64,000 nt of DNA from Dermatophilaceae bacterium Soc4.6 (GTDB lineage: Bacteria; Actinomycetota; Actinomycetes; Actinomycetales; Dermatophilaceae). The position numbers were made by a program, and so were the translations under genes. This document shows positions 16,576 through 25,982 of the stretch, in pieces (position 1 is the stretch's first letter; every line of letters starts with the position of its first letter). Location of the stretch: positions 2,356,001 to 2,420,000 of the forward strand of contig JAZGVH010000002.1 of NCBI GenBank assembly GCA_039889245.1. The letters are read 5' to 3'. The notes under the pieces are model-generated. The model did no database searches and was not told the origin of the DNA. It saw nothing but the letters and a program-made list of their open reading frames with translations.

Positions 16576-18840
16576 ATGGACGAGATGGACGAGATCGTCC
16601 AGGAGTTCGTGGTCGAGAGCCACGAGAACCTCGACCAGCTGGACCGCGACTTCGTCCAGCTCGAGCGCGAGCCCGGGTCGCGAGAGCTCCTGGCCAGCGT
16701 CTTCCGCACGATCCACACCATCAAGGGCACGAGCGGCTTCCTCGCCTTCTCGAAGCTCGAGTCGCTCACGCACGTGGGCGAGAACCTGCTGGCCCGCCTG
16801 CGCGACGGCAAGATGACCATGACCCCGACCATCGCGGACGGTCTGCTGGCGATGGTCGACTCGGTGCGCGAGATCCTCACCTCGATCGAGGCGGACGGCA
16901 CCGAGGGCGTCGTGGACGTCTCAGCGGTCGTGGACGTCATCCAGCAGCTGCTCGACGGCACGGTGCCCGAGGCCCACCCGGTCGTGCCGGAGCCGGTTGC
17001 GCAGGCTGAGCCCCAGGAGCCGCATGCCGAGCCCGAGCCCGAGCCAGCCGCCACGGTCGTCGACGCGCCCCCGCCTGCCCCGCCTGCCCCCCCTGCCCCA
17101 CAGCCCCCGGCTGCGGGCGGGACCGAGACACCGGTGGCTGACAGTGGTCGCCGCGGCGTCGCCGACTCCTCCATCCGGGTCGATGTCGACCTGCTCGACT
17201 CGCTGATGCGCCAGGTCGGCGAGCTGGTGCTCAGCCGCAACCAGATCGTGCGCCAGGCCGGGCTGCTCGACGACGCCGACCTGCTGCGCGCCGCGCAGCG
17301 TCTCGGCCTCATTGCCTCTGAGCTGCAGGCAGGTGTGATGAGGACGCGGATGCAGCCGATCGACCACATCTGGTCGAAGCTGCCACGCGTCGTGCGCGAC
17401 CTCGGCGCGCTGTGCCACAAGCAGGTGCGCCTCGAGGTGGTCGGGCGCGAGACCGAGCTCGACCGCACCCTGCTCGAGGCGGTGAAGGACCCCCTGACCC
17501 ACCTCGTGCGCAACGCCGTCGACCACGGGCTCGAGAGCCCGGAGGACCGGGTGGCCTGCGGCAAGCCGGCCGAGGGGGTCCTGACCCTCAAGGCCTTTCA
17601 CGAGGGCGGTCAGGTCGTGGTCGAGGTCTCGGACGACGGCGCCGGGATCGACACCGAGAGGATCCGCGAGAAGGCCCGCGAGAAGGGAATGCGCCGCCGG
17701 GGTGACGAGCTCGCGCAGATGAGCCCGACCGAGCTGCTCCAGCTCGTCTTCGCCCCCGGCTTCTCCACGGCCACGGCGGTCACGAACGTCTCCGGGCGGG
17801 GCGTCGGGATGGACGTCGTCAAGACCAACATCGAAGCCATCGGCGGGACGATCGAGATCGTCTCGACCCTCGGCATCGGCACGACCTGCCGGCTGCGGAT
17901 CCCGCTGACCCTCGCCATCGTGGCCTCCTTGATCATCGAGTGCGCCGGTGACCGCTACGCGATCCCTCAGGTGAGCCTGCAGGAGCTCGTCACCCTCGAC
18001 ACCGACCGGGCCGGCACCCAGATCGAGGACGTCGGCGGCGCCGAGGTCTACCGCCTGCGTGGTCAGCTGCTGCCGCTGGTGCGGCTGGCCGACGTGCTCC
18101 AGGTGGCCACCGAGCGCACGGACGGGCATACGGTCATCGCGGTCCTCCAGTCCGACGGACGACGCTTCGGGCTGGTCGTCGACCGGGTGCTGAACACCGA
18201 GGAGATCGTCGTCAAGCCCCTGTCGTCGCGGCTCAAGTCGATCGGGGTCTACTCCGGCGCCACGATCCTCGGCGACGGGTGCGTGGCGCTCATCCTCGAC
18301 GTGCAGGCCCTGGCCAAGGGAGCGCTGCGGGCAGGCGTCCTGGAGCGCGAGCGGGTCGTGGTGGACCAGACCGAGGTGCCCGACGAGGTGGAGCGCGTGC
18401 TGCTCGTCGGGGCCGGCGGCGGTCGTGAGGTCGCGATCCCGCTGTCGATGGTCACCCGCCTCGAGCAGGTCCCGGTCGACCGGGTCGAGCGGGTGGGGAC
18501 TCGTGAGGTCGTGCAGTACCGCGGCGCGATCCTGCCGCTGCTGCGGCTGCAGCAGCACCTCGGCTCCTACGGCGAGGAGAATCCCACGCACCTGCTGCTC
18601 GTGGTCTACACCAGCGCCGGTCGCAGCATCGCGCTGGTGGTCGACGAGGTGCGCGACATCGTCGACGGCGCCCGGGTCCGCAGCGACATCGACGACGCCG
18701 GGTTGACCGGCTCCGCCGTCATCAGGGACAAGGTCGTCGAGATGCTCGACGTCCGCTCGGCCATCCTGGCCGCCGACCCCTACTTCTTCGTCGATGCCTC
18801 GCGGTCCTCCCCCTCAGCGCTCGAAGGGTCGTACTCATGA
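16576..18840 (+). CDS. cheA: chemotaxis histidine kinase CheA (no recognisable P2; two CheW-like domains)
   Basis: CheA autophosphorylates on an HPt histidine and passes phosphate to CheY and CheB. The 754-residue protein has HPt at 1-110 with H47 (FRTIHTIKGTSG), a Pro/Ala/Glu-rich linker (about 130-195) where the CheY-binding P2 domain would be, dimerisation helices (LDSLMRQVGELVLSRNQIV), the kinase N box LVRNAVDHGLESPEDR, G boxes DDGAGID and GRGVGMDVV, then two CheW-like segments (CAGDRYAIPQVSLQEL and GGREVAIPLSMVTRL). AGGAGG supports ATG 16576. Its TGA overlaps the cheW ATG. Confidence 0.93.
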   Translation: MDEMDEIVQEFVVESHENLDQLDRDFVQLEREPGSRELLASVFRTIHTIKGTSGFLAFSKLESLTHVGENLLARLRDGKMTMTPTIADGLLAMVDSVREILTSIEADGTEGVVDVSAVVDVIQQLLDGTVPEAHPVVPEPVAQAEPQEPHAEPEPEPAATVVDAPPPAPPAPPAPQPPAAGGTETPVADSGRRGVADSSIRVDVDLLDSLMRQVGELVLSRNQIVRQAGLLDDADLLRAAQRLGLIASELQAGVMRTRMQPIDHIWSKLPRVVRDLGALCHKQVRLEVVGRETELDRTLLEAVKDPLTHLVRNAVDHGLESPEDRVACGKPAEGVLTLKAFHEGGQVVVEVSDDGAGIDTERIREKAREKGMRRRGDELAQMSPTELLQLVFAPGFSTATAVTNVSGRGVGMDVVKTNIEAIGGTIEIVSTLGIGTTCRLRIPLTLAIVASLIIECAGDRYAIPQVSLQELVTLDTDRAGTQIEDVGGAEVYRLRGQLLPLVRLADVLQVATERTDGHTVIAVLQSDGRRFGLVVDRVLNTEEIVVKPLSSRLKSIGVYSGATILGDGCVALILDVQALAKGALRAGVLERERVVVDQTEVPDEVERVLLVGAGGGREVAIPLSMVTRLEQVPVDRVERVGTREVVQYRGAILPLLRLQQHLGSYGEENPTHLLLVVYTSAGRSIALVVDEVRDIVDGARVRSDIDDAGLTGSAVIRDKVVEMLDVRSAILAADPYFFVDASRSSPSALEGSYS

Positions 18841-19256
18841 AGGTCCAGCTCGCGACGTTCCAGCTCGCCGGACGCACGTACGGCATCGAGGTGGGTGTGG
18901 TGCAGGAGGTGCTGCGACAGCAGTCGCGCACGCGGATCCCGCTGGCGCCGCCGGCCGTCGCCGGTCTGGTCAACCTCCGCGGTCAGGTGCTCACCGCCAT
19001 CGACCTGCGCTCGCGGCTGGGCCTGACCCAGCGCCCGGCAGGGGTCGAGCCGATGGTCGTCGTCGTACAGATCGGCGGTGAGCCGGTCAGCCTGCTCGTC
19101 GACTCGATCGGGGACGTCGTCGACGTCGACTCCGACACCTTCGAGCCGCCTCCGGACACGCTCTCGGACGCGGGTCGAGAGCTCATCACGGGCGCCTACA
19201 AGATGGCGGACCACCTGCTGCTGGCCCTCGACACCGACCGCGCGGTCGCCGTCTGA
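18837..19256 (+). CDS. cheW: chemotaxis adaptor CheW
   Basis: CheW couples receptors to CheA. The 139-residue protein is a single CheW domain: QLATFQLAGRTYGIEVGVVQEVLR, then the conserved GLVNLRGQVLTAIDLRSRLGL and VSLLVDSIGDVVDVD. Its ATG overlaps the cheA stop, so the two are translationally coupled and made in step. A 155-base gap with a CRP-like site follows, separating cheA-cheW from the rest of the cluster. Confidence 0.93.
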   Translation: MKVQLATFQLAGRTYGIEVGVVQEVLRQQSRTRIPLAPPAVAGLVNLRGQVLTAIDLRSRLGLTQRPAGVEPMVVVVQIGGEPVSLLVDSIGDVVDVDSDTFEPPPDTLSDAGRELITGAYKMADHLLLALDTDRAVAV

Positions 19257-19291
19257 GACAACCCCAGCGCCGACCGGACGCCACCCCGACA

Positions 19292-19307
19292 TGTGATGCA
19301 CGTCACG
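19292..19307. promoter_or_regulatory. CRP/GlxR-like site
   Basis: TGTGATGCACGTCACG matches the TGTGA-N6-TCACA consensus of CRP-family regulators in 9 of 10 fixed positions. It lies about 105 bases before the gene at 19412, in an intergenic region, a normal place for cAMP-dependent control of the second half of the che cluster. Confidence 0.5.
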
Positions 19308-19357
19308 TCTGCGGTCTTCCCTCGCCACCCGTACCCCGGATGCCGCAGGCTGGTCAT

Positions 19358-19396
19358 CTGATCAACCGATCTCCGGATCGTCTGATCACCTGATGA
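19358..19396. promoter_or_regulatory. cluster of CTGATCA motifs upstream of 19412
   Basis: CTGATCA occurs at 19358-19364 and 19382-19388, with CTGATGA right after, around a small hairpin CGATC-TCCG-GATCG (19367-19380). The copies are 24 bases apart. The cluster ends about 15 bases before the start, so it would overlap a promoter or leader; it may be an operator. Confidence 0.35.
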
Positions 19397-19411
19397 CACA
19401 GGGGGAGACAC

Positions 19412-20335
19412 ATGCGTTATTCGTTGGTCAACGCGTCGGCACTGGGCTTCGACCTGGTGCGGCTGCCCGGGGGCATCCGCACGGCCGAGGTGCTGCTTGC
19501 GGCCTGCGAGGCCTCACCGGCCGAGCTCAGCCACCTCGCCGGGGTCCACCCCGGTCTCGGCCGGGAGCCGCGGTGGGACTCGGTGCGCGAGCGCACCCAG
19601 GTGCGACGACCCGTGCTGTCGGCCAGCGACCTCGCCGAGCCCGCGCTCCGCAGCGCGGCCCTCGACGCGACCGACGGCGGGTCGGAGCTGCTCACCCGGA
19701 TCGCGGAGGCACCCCTCGGCGACCTCGACTCCCTCTCGTCCTTCGTGCGCCACGAGGCGCTCGAGGCGACCTGGACGCGCGTCGGCGGGATGGCCCTGCA
19801 GGACTTCCGGGCCCAGCTGGCCAGCGACGTGCTCGTCGACGCCGCCACCTCCGCCTACTGCTCCGACCTGCTCGAGGCCGACGAACGGCGCCGCCTCGCC
19901 AGCCCCTACCTGCAGGTCCGCCGATCGGGGACCCTGCATCCCGTCGAGCCCACCACGGGCACCGTGGGCGCGGTGCTCGCGACCGTGAGCGCCTGGTGTC
20001 GGGCCGAGCGCGAGGCGCTGGCCACCGCCGTCGACGCCAACCGGTCGCAGACCTCCCGGTGGGCCGGTGCGATGCACGAGGCCGGATGGGCCGCCCACCT
20101 GTCGGGCCGCACCCGCAGGGCAGCGGTCGCGCAGCTGCAGGCCGTCCTCGCCTTCCGCTCTGCAGGCTTCTCCACGACGGAGGCCGCCAGTGGCGCCTGG
20201 AACGCCGTGAGCGGGGTGGTGCAGGCGCTCGTCGTCGAGGACCTGCTCGCTGCCGACGACCTCGACGAGCTCCTGCAGCCCTGGCTGCTCGCGCAGGGGA
20301 GCGACCCCCGGGCCGGGCGCACCACCCCGGACTGA
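19412..20335 (+). CDS. unrecognised protein in the che cluster, 307 residues
   Basis: No family recognised. The ATG at 19412 follows GGGGGAG, and the reading frame shows normal coding usage. The protein looks soluble and mostly helical, rich in Ala, Leu, Glu and Arg, without signal peptide or membrane segment; a stretch near 215-260 (CRAEREALATAVDANRSQTS and following) looks like long helices. It stands between cheW and cheB on the same strand, with a CRP-like site upstream, so it may be a chemosensory accessory protein or an unrelated insertion. Nothing in it resembles CheD, CheV or a receptor. Confidence 0.75.
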   Translation: MRYSLVNASALGFDLVRLPGGIRTAEVLLAACEASPAELSHLAGVHPGLGREPRWDSVRERTQVRRPVLSASDLAEPALRSAALDATDGGSELLTRIAEAPLGDLDSLSSFVRHEALEATWTRVGGMALQDFRAQLASDVLVDAATSAYCSDLLEADERRRLASPYLQVRRSGTLHPVEPTTGTVGAVLATVSAWCRAEREALATAVDANRSQTSRWAGAMHEAGWAAHLSGRTRRAAVAQLQAVLAFRSAGFSTTEAASGAWNAVSGVVQALVVEDLLAADDLDELLQPWLLAQGSDPRAGRTTPD

Positions 20336-20418
20336 CCGGTTCGCCTCAGGACGCAGGTCGATCGGCCGATCAGAGTCGATGCGCCGCGCATCGTGGTGCG
20401 TGATCTCGAGGAGACACC

Positions 20419-21651
20419 GTGCCCCCGATCCGCGTACTGGTCGTCGACGACTCGGTCGTGATCCGTCGGCTCGTCACCGACGTCCTGTCCGGAGACCCCG
20501 ACATCGAGGTCGTCGGCACCGCGGCCAACGGGCGGATCGCGCTGAGCAAGGTCGAGGCCCTGATGCCCGATGCCATCACCCTCGACATCGAGATGCCCAT
20601 CATGGACGGCATCGAGACCGTCCGGGCGCTGCGTCGAGCGGGCCGGCGGATGCCGGTCATCATGTTCAGCACCCTCACCGAGCGAGGCGCCTCCGCCACC
20701 CTCGACGCCCTGGACGCGGGGGCCAGCGACTACGTCACCAAGCCGGCCAACGTCGGCAGCGTCACCGAGTCGCTGGCCCAGGTCCGCAGCTCACTCGTGC
20801 CCAAGATCAAGGCCCTCTGCGCGGCCCGCCGACCGCCCGTCGTCGCCCGCCGACCGCCTCCGGTTGCCAGGGTCGCGACGGTCGCCACCGTTGCCACCCG
20901 CGGGATCGGCGGGATCGGGGGGACTGGCGGAACCGGCACCACCGGCAAGGCACCGGGCACCACGGCCGCTCCCCCCCGGGCATCGTCGTGGAGTCCGGGA
21001 CCGGGACCTGGGCCGAGGCTCGCGCCGCCACGCAGAGCGAGCTCTCCCTACCGCGTGCTGGCCGTGGGGTGCTCCACCGGAGGGCCGGACGCCCTGCGCA
21101 CGCTGCTCGCGGGCCTGCCCGCCGACCTGGGCGTGCCCGTGGTCGTCGTGCAGCACATGCCGCCCGTCTTCACGGCCCAGTTCGCCGCCCGGCTCGACCG
21201 GGCGCTGCCCCTGACGGTCGTCGAGGCGACTGCGGGGCTGGTGCTGCGGCCCGGCCACGTCTACCTCGCGCCCGGTGACTTCCACCTGCGCATCACCCCC
21301 GCTGCGGGAGGCGGGCGCACCGAGCTCGACCGGGGGGCGCCGGAGAACTTCTGCCGGCCGGCGGTTGACCTGTTGTTCCGCTCCGTCGTCGCAACCTACG
21401 GACGCGACGTGCTCGCAGCCGTCCTCACCGGCATGGGCCAGGACGGCCGGCGGGGGGCGATCGACATCGTCGCCGCCGGAGGCAGCGTGCTGGCGCAGGA
21501 CGAGGCGTCCTCGGTCGTGTGGGGGATGCCCGGGGCCGTGACGAACGATGGGTCGGCCGAGGAGGTGCTCCCGATCGGGCTGTTGGGCCAGACCCTGGCC
21601 CGCCGCCTGACGCGCTCGGCCGCCCCCGTCGGCAGCCGGGTCGGACGCTGA
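20419..21651 (+). CDS. cheB: chemotaxis protein-glutamate methylesterase CheB
   Basis: CheB removes methyl groups from receptors when phosphorylated by CheA. The 410-residue protein has an N-terminal receiver (phospho-acceptor D56 in ITLDIEMP, lysine in DYVTKPAN), a low-complexity linker (about 130-210) with repeated Ala-Thr-Val and Gly-Gly-Thr units, and the esterase domain with the catalytic triad Ser in GCSTGG, His in VVQHMPP and Asp in TGMGQDG. The GTG at 20419 has GAGGAG before it. The linker is longer and more repetitive than in enteric CheB. Together with cheR it points to adaptation by receptor methylation. Confidence 0.94.
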   Translation: MPPIRVLVVDDSVVIRRLVTDVLSGDPDIEVVGTAANGRIALSKVEALMPDAITLDIEMPIMDGIETVRALRRAGRRMPVIMFSTLTERGASATLDALDAGASDYVTKPANVGSVTESLAQVRSSLVPKIKALCAARRPPVVARRPPPVARVATVATVATRGIGGIGGTGGTGTTGKAPGTTAAPPRASSWSPGPGPGPRLAPPRRASSPYRVLAVGCSTGGPDALRTLLAGLPADLGVPVVVVQHMPPVFTAQFAARLDRALPLTVVEATAGLVLRPGHVYLAPGDFHLRITPAAGGGRTELDRGAPENFCRPAVDLLFRSVVATYGRDVLAAVLTGMGQDGRRGAIDIVAAGGSVLAQDEASSVVWGMPGAVTNDGSAEEVLPIGLLGQTLARRLTRSAAPVGSRVGR

Positions 21652-21838
21652 CCGCGCACGGCACTCGCCGGGGCTCACCGACGACGTCGTCATTGTCCTC
21701 ACGTCAGGGGTGCCGCGGCCGAACCTCAGGGTGTGGCGGTGGCCCGGAACAGCGGGACCACCACCTAGACGACACTCGATCGCCACGGGCCTGAGGGGCC
21801 CTCCAACCGGCGTCCCCACCGATCGGAGGCGAATCCCG

Positions 21839-22728
21839 ATGGCCCTGCCCCCTGACCTGTTCCACTTCGTCAGCGATCTCGTGCGGCAGGAGGCCGGCAT
21901 CGTGCTCGAGGACGGCAAGGAGTACCTCGTCGAGTCACGGCTGCTCCCCCTGGCCCGCCTGTCCGGCCTCGCCTCGACGGCCGACTACATCGCGGCCCTG
22001 CGCACCCGCCCGACGCTCGAGGGGCGACGCGCGGTCGTCGACGCCCTCACCACCAACGAGACGTTCTGGTTTCGCGACCAGGAACCCTTCGAGGCCCTGA
22101 CCCGCGTCGTCATCCCCGAGGTGGTCGGACGGCCCACCCCCCGACGCACGCTGCGGATCTGGTCCGCCGCCTGCTCGAGCGGGCAGGAGGCCTACTCGAT
22201 CGCGATGCTCATGACCGAGCACCTGCTGCCCCTCGACTGGAGCGTCGAGATCGTCGCCACCGACATCTCCCCCACGATGCTCGAGCGGACCAGGACCGGG
22301 ACCTACTCGCAGCTGGAGGTGGCCCGCGGTCTGCCCGACGCCATGCTGCTCAAGCACTTCCGTCGAGTCGGCACCCAGTGGCAGGTCGACGACCACCTGC
22401 GCTCGATGGTGACCGTGGCCCCACTCAACCTGACCCAGCCCTTCCCCGCCCGACCGGCGTTCGACATCGTCTTCCTGCGCAACGTCCTGATCTACTTCGA
22501 CGCGCCGACCAAGGCGCGGATCATGCGTCAGGTGCGTCAGTGCCTCACACCCGGGGGATACATGTTCCTCGGTGCCGCAGAGACGACGCTGGGGATCGAC
22601 GACGCCTGGGAGCGCGTGCCCCTGGGCCGTTTCACCCTCAACCGGGCGCCCGGTGGCCCCAGGCCACCGGCCGCCCCCTCCCTCGCGGCACCCGCCGCAT
22701 CTGTGATGACCCTTGCCAGGAACAGGTG

Positions 22729-22729
<1 letters not shown>
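21839..22729 (+). CDS. cheR: chemotaxis protein methyltransferase CheR
   Basis: CheR methylates receptor glutamates using S-adenosylmethionine. The 296-residue protein has the N-terminal helical domain (LTTNETFWFRDQEPFEAL with the conserved TNET-F-R) and the SAM-binding domain (RIWSAACSSGQEAYSIAM, VATDISPTML, DIVFLRNVLIYFD). The ATG at 21839 is preceded by GGAGG; the frame continues upstream but without family similarity. Its TGA shares a base with the next ATG. A proline/alanine-rich tail follows the domain. There is a gap of about 190 bases after cheB with no feature recognised. Confidence 0.94.
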
Positions 22730-23123
<394 letters not shown>

Positions 23124-23127
<4 letters not shown>

Positions 23128-23627
23128 GCACCTCCACCGAGGCGGTGGTCGCGTCCACCTACCTCCGCGGGGAGGTGAGCGCCGACGACATCGTGGCCAT
23201 CACGACCGACGTGTGGGCCTGCTTCCTCGGCGAGGAGGTCTACCGCGTCCCCGAGAGCACCCCGGGTCTCGACGACGAGTCGGTCCTGGCGTCGGTCGGC
23301 ATCACCGGCACCTGGGGTGGTCACGTGCTGCTCGAGCTGCCCCTGGCCGGTGCCGAGACCGCAGCCAGGCGGATGCTCGACGTCGAGTCGGTCACGGAGA
23401 ACGAGATCGTGGACGCCCTCGAAGAGCTGAGCAACATGGTCGGCGGCAACGTCAAGAGCCTGCTGCCGACCCCCTGCCACCTCGGGCTGCCGATGGTCGT
23501 GCAGGGCGCCGTCGCCCACACCCCCGGCAGCGACACCGTCCAGGTCTGCCGGGCCTTCCTCGGCTGGGCCGACTCCACGGTGCGCGTCAGCGTCTGGGCC
23601 AAGAACCACCGCGAACGGAACGGATAG
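23124..23627 (+). CDS. cheX: CheX/CheC-type CheY-P phosphatase
   Basis: CheX-class proteins dephosphorylate CheY-P. The 167-residue protein has the family active-site signature D-x3-E-x2-N: D97, E101, N104 in DALEELSNMVGGNVKS, plus the preceding GHVLLELPLAGAE sheet. Length fits CheX. The ATG overlaps the stop of the upstream cheY (ATGA), which implies coupled synthesis with its substrate. CheC, CheX and FliY share the fold; single signature and length favour CheX. Confidence 0.8.
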
Positions 23628-23630
23628 ACC

Positions 23631-23996
23631 ATGAAGATCCTCATCGTCGACGACAGTCGCGTCATGCGACAGATCGTCACTCGCACCCTTCGGCAGGCCG
23701 GCTTCGCCGGCCACGAGGTCGTCGAGGCCGACAACGGCGAGAACGGGCTCGCGGCCGTCATCGAGCACTCGCCACAGCTCGTGCTCTCGGACTGGAACAT
23801 GCCCGAGATGAGCGGCATCGACATGCTCGAGACCCTGCGCAGCCGGGGCCTCGACGTGCCCCTGTGCTTCGTGACCTCGGAGGGCTCGCCCGAGATGATC
23901 AGCCGGGCCGAGGCCGCGGGCGCGATGTTCGTCATCACGAAGCCGTTCACTCCGGAGAGCTTCCGCGAGAAGCTCGAAGGGGTGCTGGGCGCATGA
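23631..23996 (+). CDS. cheY: CheY-like single-domain response regulator (second copy)
   Basis: A 121-residue receiver: LIVDDSRVMRQIV, phospho-acceptor D54 in VLSDWNMPEM, threonine in CFVTSEGS, lysine in FVITKPFTPESF. It starts three bases after the cheX stop and its own stop overlaps the next ATG. It differs clearly from the first CheY, so the two are paralogues rather than a recent duplication. Confidence 0.92.
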   Translation: MKILIVDDSRVMRQIVTRTLRQAGFAGHEVVEADNGENGLAAVIEHSPQLVLSDWNMPEMSGIDMLETLRSRGLDVPLCFVTSEGSPEMISRAEAAGAMFVITKPFTPESFREKLEGVLGA

Positions 23997-24490
23997 CCAC
24001 CGTGTCGACCCGGACCAAGCTGCCCGAGGCGAAGGAGGTGCGCGACCTGCTGACCCTCCTGCTGGACCGGCCGATCGACCTGGCGCTCGGGACCCCGTTG
24101 GTCCTCGAGGCCGGTGAGCGGGCGACCTACGCCACCTTCGTCGACGACCGGCTGGCCATGCGGGCCGTCGCCGTCGCCGACCTGCCCTTCTCGGCGTATG
24201 CCGGTGGGGCCCTCGGGCTCGTGCCCCCTGCCGGCATCCAGGAGGCCGTCGGGCAGAAGGTGCTCTCACCGGCGATCGAGGAGAACTTCTCCGAGCTGCT
24301 CAACATCTTCGCGTCCCTCATGAACGCCGAGGGCATGCCCCACGTCAAGCTGCACGTCGTGCACGGGACGGGCGAGCAGGCTTCCCCGCAGGTGGTGGCC
24401 ATGACCCGCATCCTCGGTCGGCGCCTCGACCTCGAGCTCACGGTCGGTGGCTACGGCCGCGGGCGGCTCTCGCTGGTCGTCATCGCCTGA
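23993..24490 (+). CDS. CheX/CheC-like protein, last gene of the che operon
   Basis: The 165-residue protein is not a close match to a named family. It has a near match to the CheC/CheX phosphatase signature in EENFSELLNIFASLMN (E in place of D/S, then E-x2-N), in the right part of the protein and followed by a hydrophobic C-terminal sheet (RLSLVVIA). The ATG overlaps the stop of the second cheY, repeating the cheY-cheX pairing just upstream. I infer a second CheY-P phosphatase or a CheX-fold partner; activity is uncertain. Confidence 0.6.
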   Translation: MTTVSTRTKLPEAKEVRDLLTLLLDRPIDLALGTPLVLEAGERATYATFVDDRLAMRAVAVADLPFSAYAGGALGLVPPAGIQEAVGQKVLSPAIEENFSELLNIFASLMNAEGMPHVKLHVVHGTGEQASPQVVAMTRILGRRLDLELTVGGYGRGRLSLVVIA

Positions 24491-24512
24491 GCTGAGCACC
24501 CGGGCAGAAGTC

Positions 24513-24547
24513 AGAGGGGCCGCGAGCCGTGGGGCTGCGGCCCCTCT
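24513..24547 (+). terminator. strong hairpin at the end of the che operon
   Basis: AGAGGGGCCGC (24513-24523) pairs perfectly with GCGGCCCCTCT (24537-24547) around a 13-base loop, 22 bases after the last che stop. No U-tract follows, as is common in actinobacteria. It lies between convergent genes and could also act on the receptor gene from the other side. Confidence 0.75.
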
Positions 24548-24612
24548 GCCATGCCCGCAGCCGGCGCAGGGGCCGTTTCGGGATACGCGGACCGCGGTCT
24601 GCCAGGAGGTGC

Positions 24613-25916
24613 TCAGACCTGGCCGGTGAGCCGGTCCAGGCCGGTCAGGATGCCGCGGGTGGCGTCGGAGGCGCTGGCCAGCTGACGGGTGACCTCGCTG
24701 AGGACCCTGGACTGCTCCTCGAGGCCGGCGAGGATGGCGATCTGCACGTCGTTGATCTCGCGGACCACGTCCGAGGTCACCGCGAAGCTGCTCGCAGCGG
24801 CCTGCGTCTGACCCGTGATCGCGTTGATCACCACGGTGACCTTGCTGGCCGAGTGCGCCGTCTCGGTCGCGAGCTGCTTGACCTCGTTGGCCACCACCGC
24901 GAAGCCCTTCCCCATCTCGCCGGCGCGAGCCGCCTCGATGGTGGCGTTGAGCGACAACAGGTTGGTCTGCCCGGCCAGCTGGGCGATGATCGCGTTGACC
25001 TCGGAGATCTCGGTGACCGACTGCTGCAGCTCGTGCATCCGGGCCGTGGCCGAGACGGCGGCGCCCTGCCCGGACGCCGCGATCGAGGCGGCCTGGCCAG
25101 AGCGCTGGGCGATGTCGCGGACGGCGTGCGTGAGGTTGCTGAGCTCGGCGTCGACCGCGGTGACCGCCTCGACGACCAGACGGGCGTCGGCGGCGACCTC
25201 GGCAGCGGCCAGGCCGATCCGGTGCGCGCGCTCCTGAGCCTCGGTGGCGCGGCCTCGCTCGGCGACCCTCTCGTCCTCGGCCGCGAGCTGTTCGGCACGA
25301 TCGCGTTCCTCGACCCCCTCACGGGCGGCCTCAGCGATCGCCTCCACCTCGTGCTCGGCCATCTCGGCGAAGTGCCAGAACACCAGGATGCCGACCACCT
25401 CCAGGGTGGCGAGGCCCGCGTGGACGCCCACCATGACCAGGGCCGCGCCGGTGTCCATCGGCATCCCGAACACCCGTGCGGGCTGCAGCAGGCCGAGCAC
25501 GCCATGGTGCACCAGCACCACCGCCACCGCCCACACCAACGGTGTCCACTGCTGATAGAGCGCGACGAAGATCAGGATCGCGTAGAGGTGGATGTGCGAC
25601 TCCATCCGACCGCCGGAGAGCTCGATCGCGACGAACGTCGAGCCGATCAGGCCGAGGCTGGCCAGCTCGGCCGGGCCCGCTCGGTGCGGGCCAGGCCGGC
25701 TGCTGCGGCGAGCACGGCGATCACGCCGGGGAGGGCCAGTCGCTCCCACCACGGCTGCGGTCCGGCGAGCCCGACGATCACGAGGCCCGGCACGTGCAGC
25801 CACACCAACCGCAGGACGATCGCGTGTCGCGCTGCCCACGACTCCTTGGACAACCGGGCACCACGAGGTATTGCAGCCACAAGATTCGTCATGATCGACC
25901 AATCGGCCGCGGTCAT
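24613..25916 (-). pseudogene. methyl-accepting chemotaxis protein with a frameshift
   Basis: The C-terminal part is a complete receptor signalling domain: the hairpin tip EVNAIIAQLAGQTNLLSLNA, then EAARAGEMGKGFAVVANEVK. Before it are hydrophobic segments (HIHLYAILIFVALYQQW, WAVAVVLVHHGVLGLL, LVMVGVHAGLATLEVVGILV). The matching N-terminus with two more membrane helices (AIVLRLVWLHVPGLVIVGL, LALPGVIAVLAAAAGLAR) is in another frame ending near 25647, starting at ATG 25892 or 25916. The frames meet near 25670, where one missing C in a GC run would join them. It is a six-segment membrane receptor broken once, or a sequencing error. It is the likely input of the che cluster. Confidence 0.75.
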
Positions 25917-25982
25917 CCGAGAATGAGCAGTTCCCTGTGCGAGCTACCCCGGGCTAGCCGGTCCTGGAGACCGCGCTCGCGG

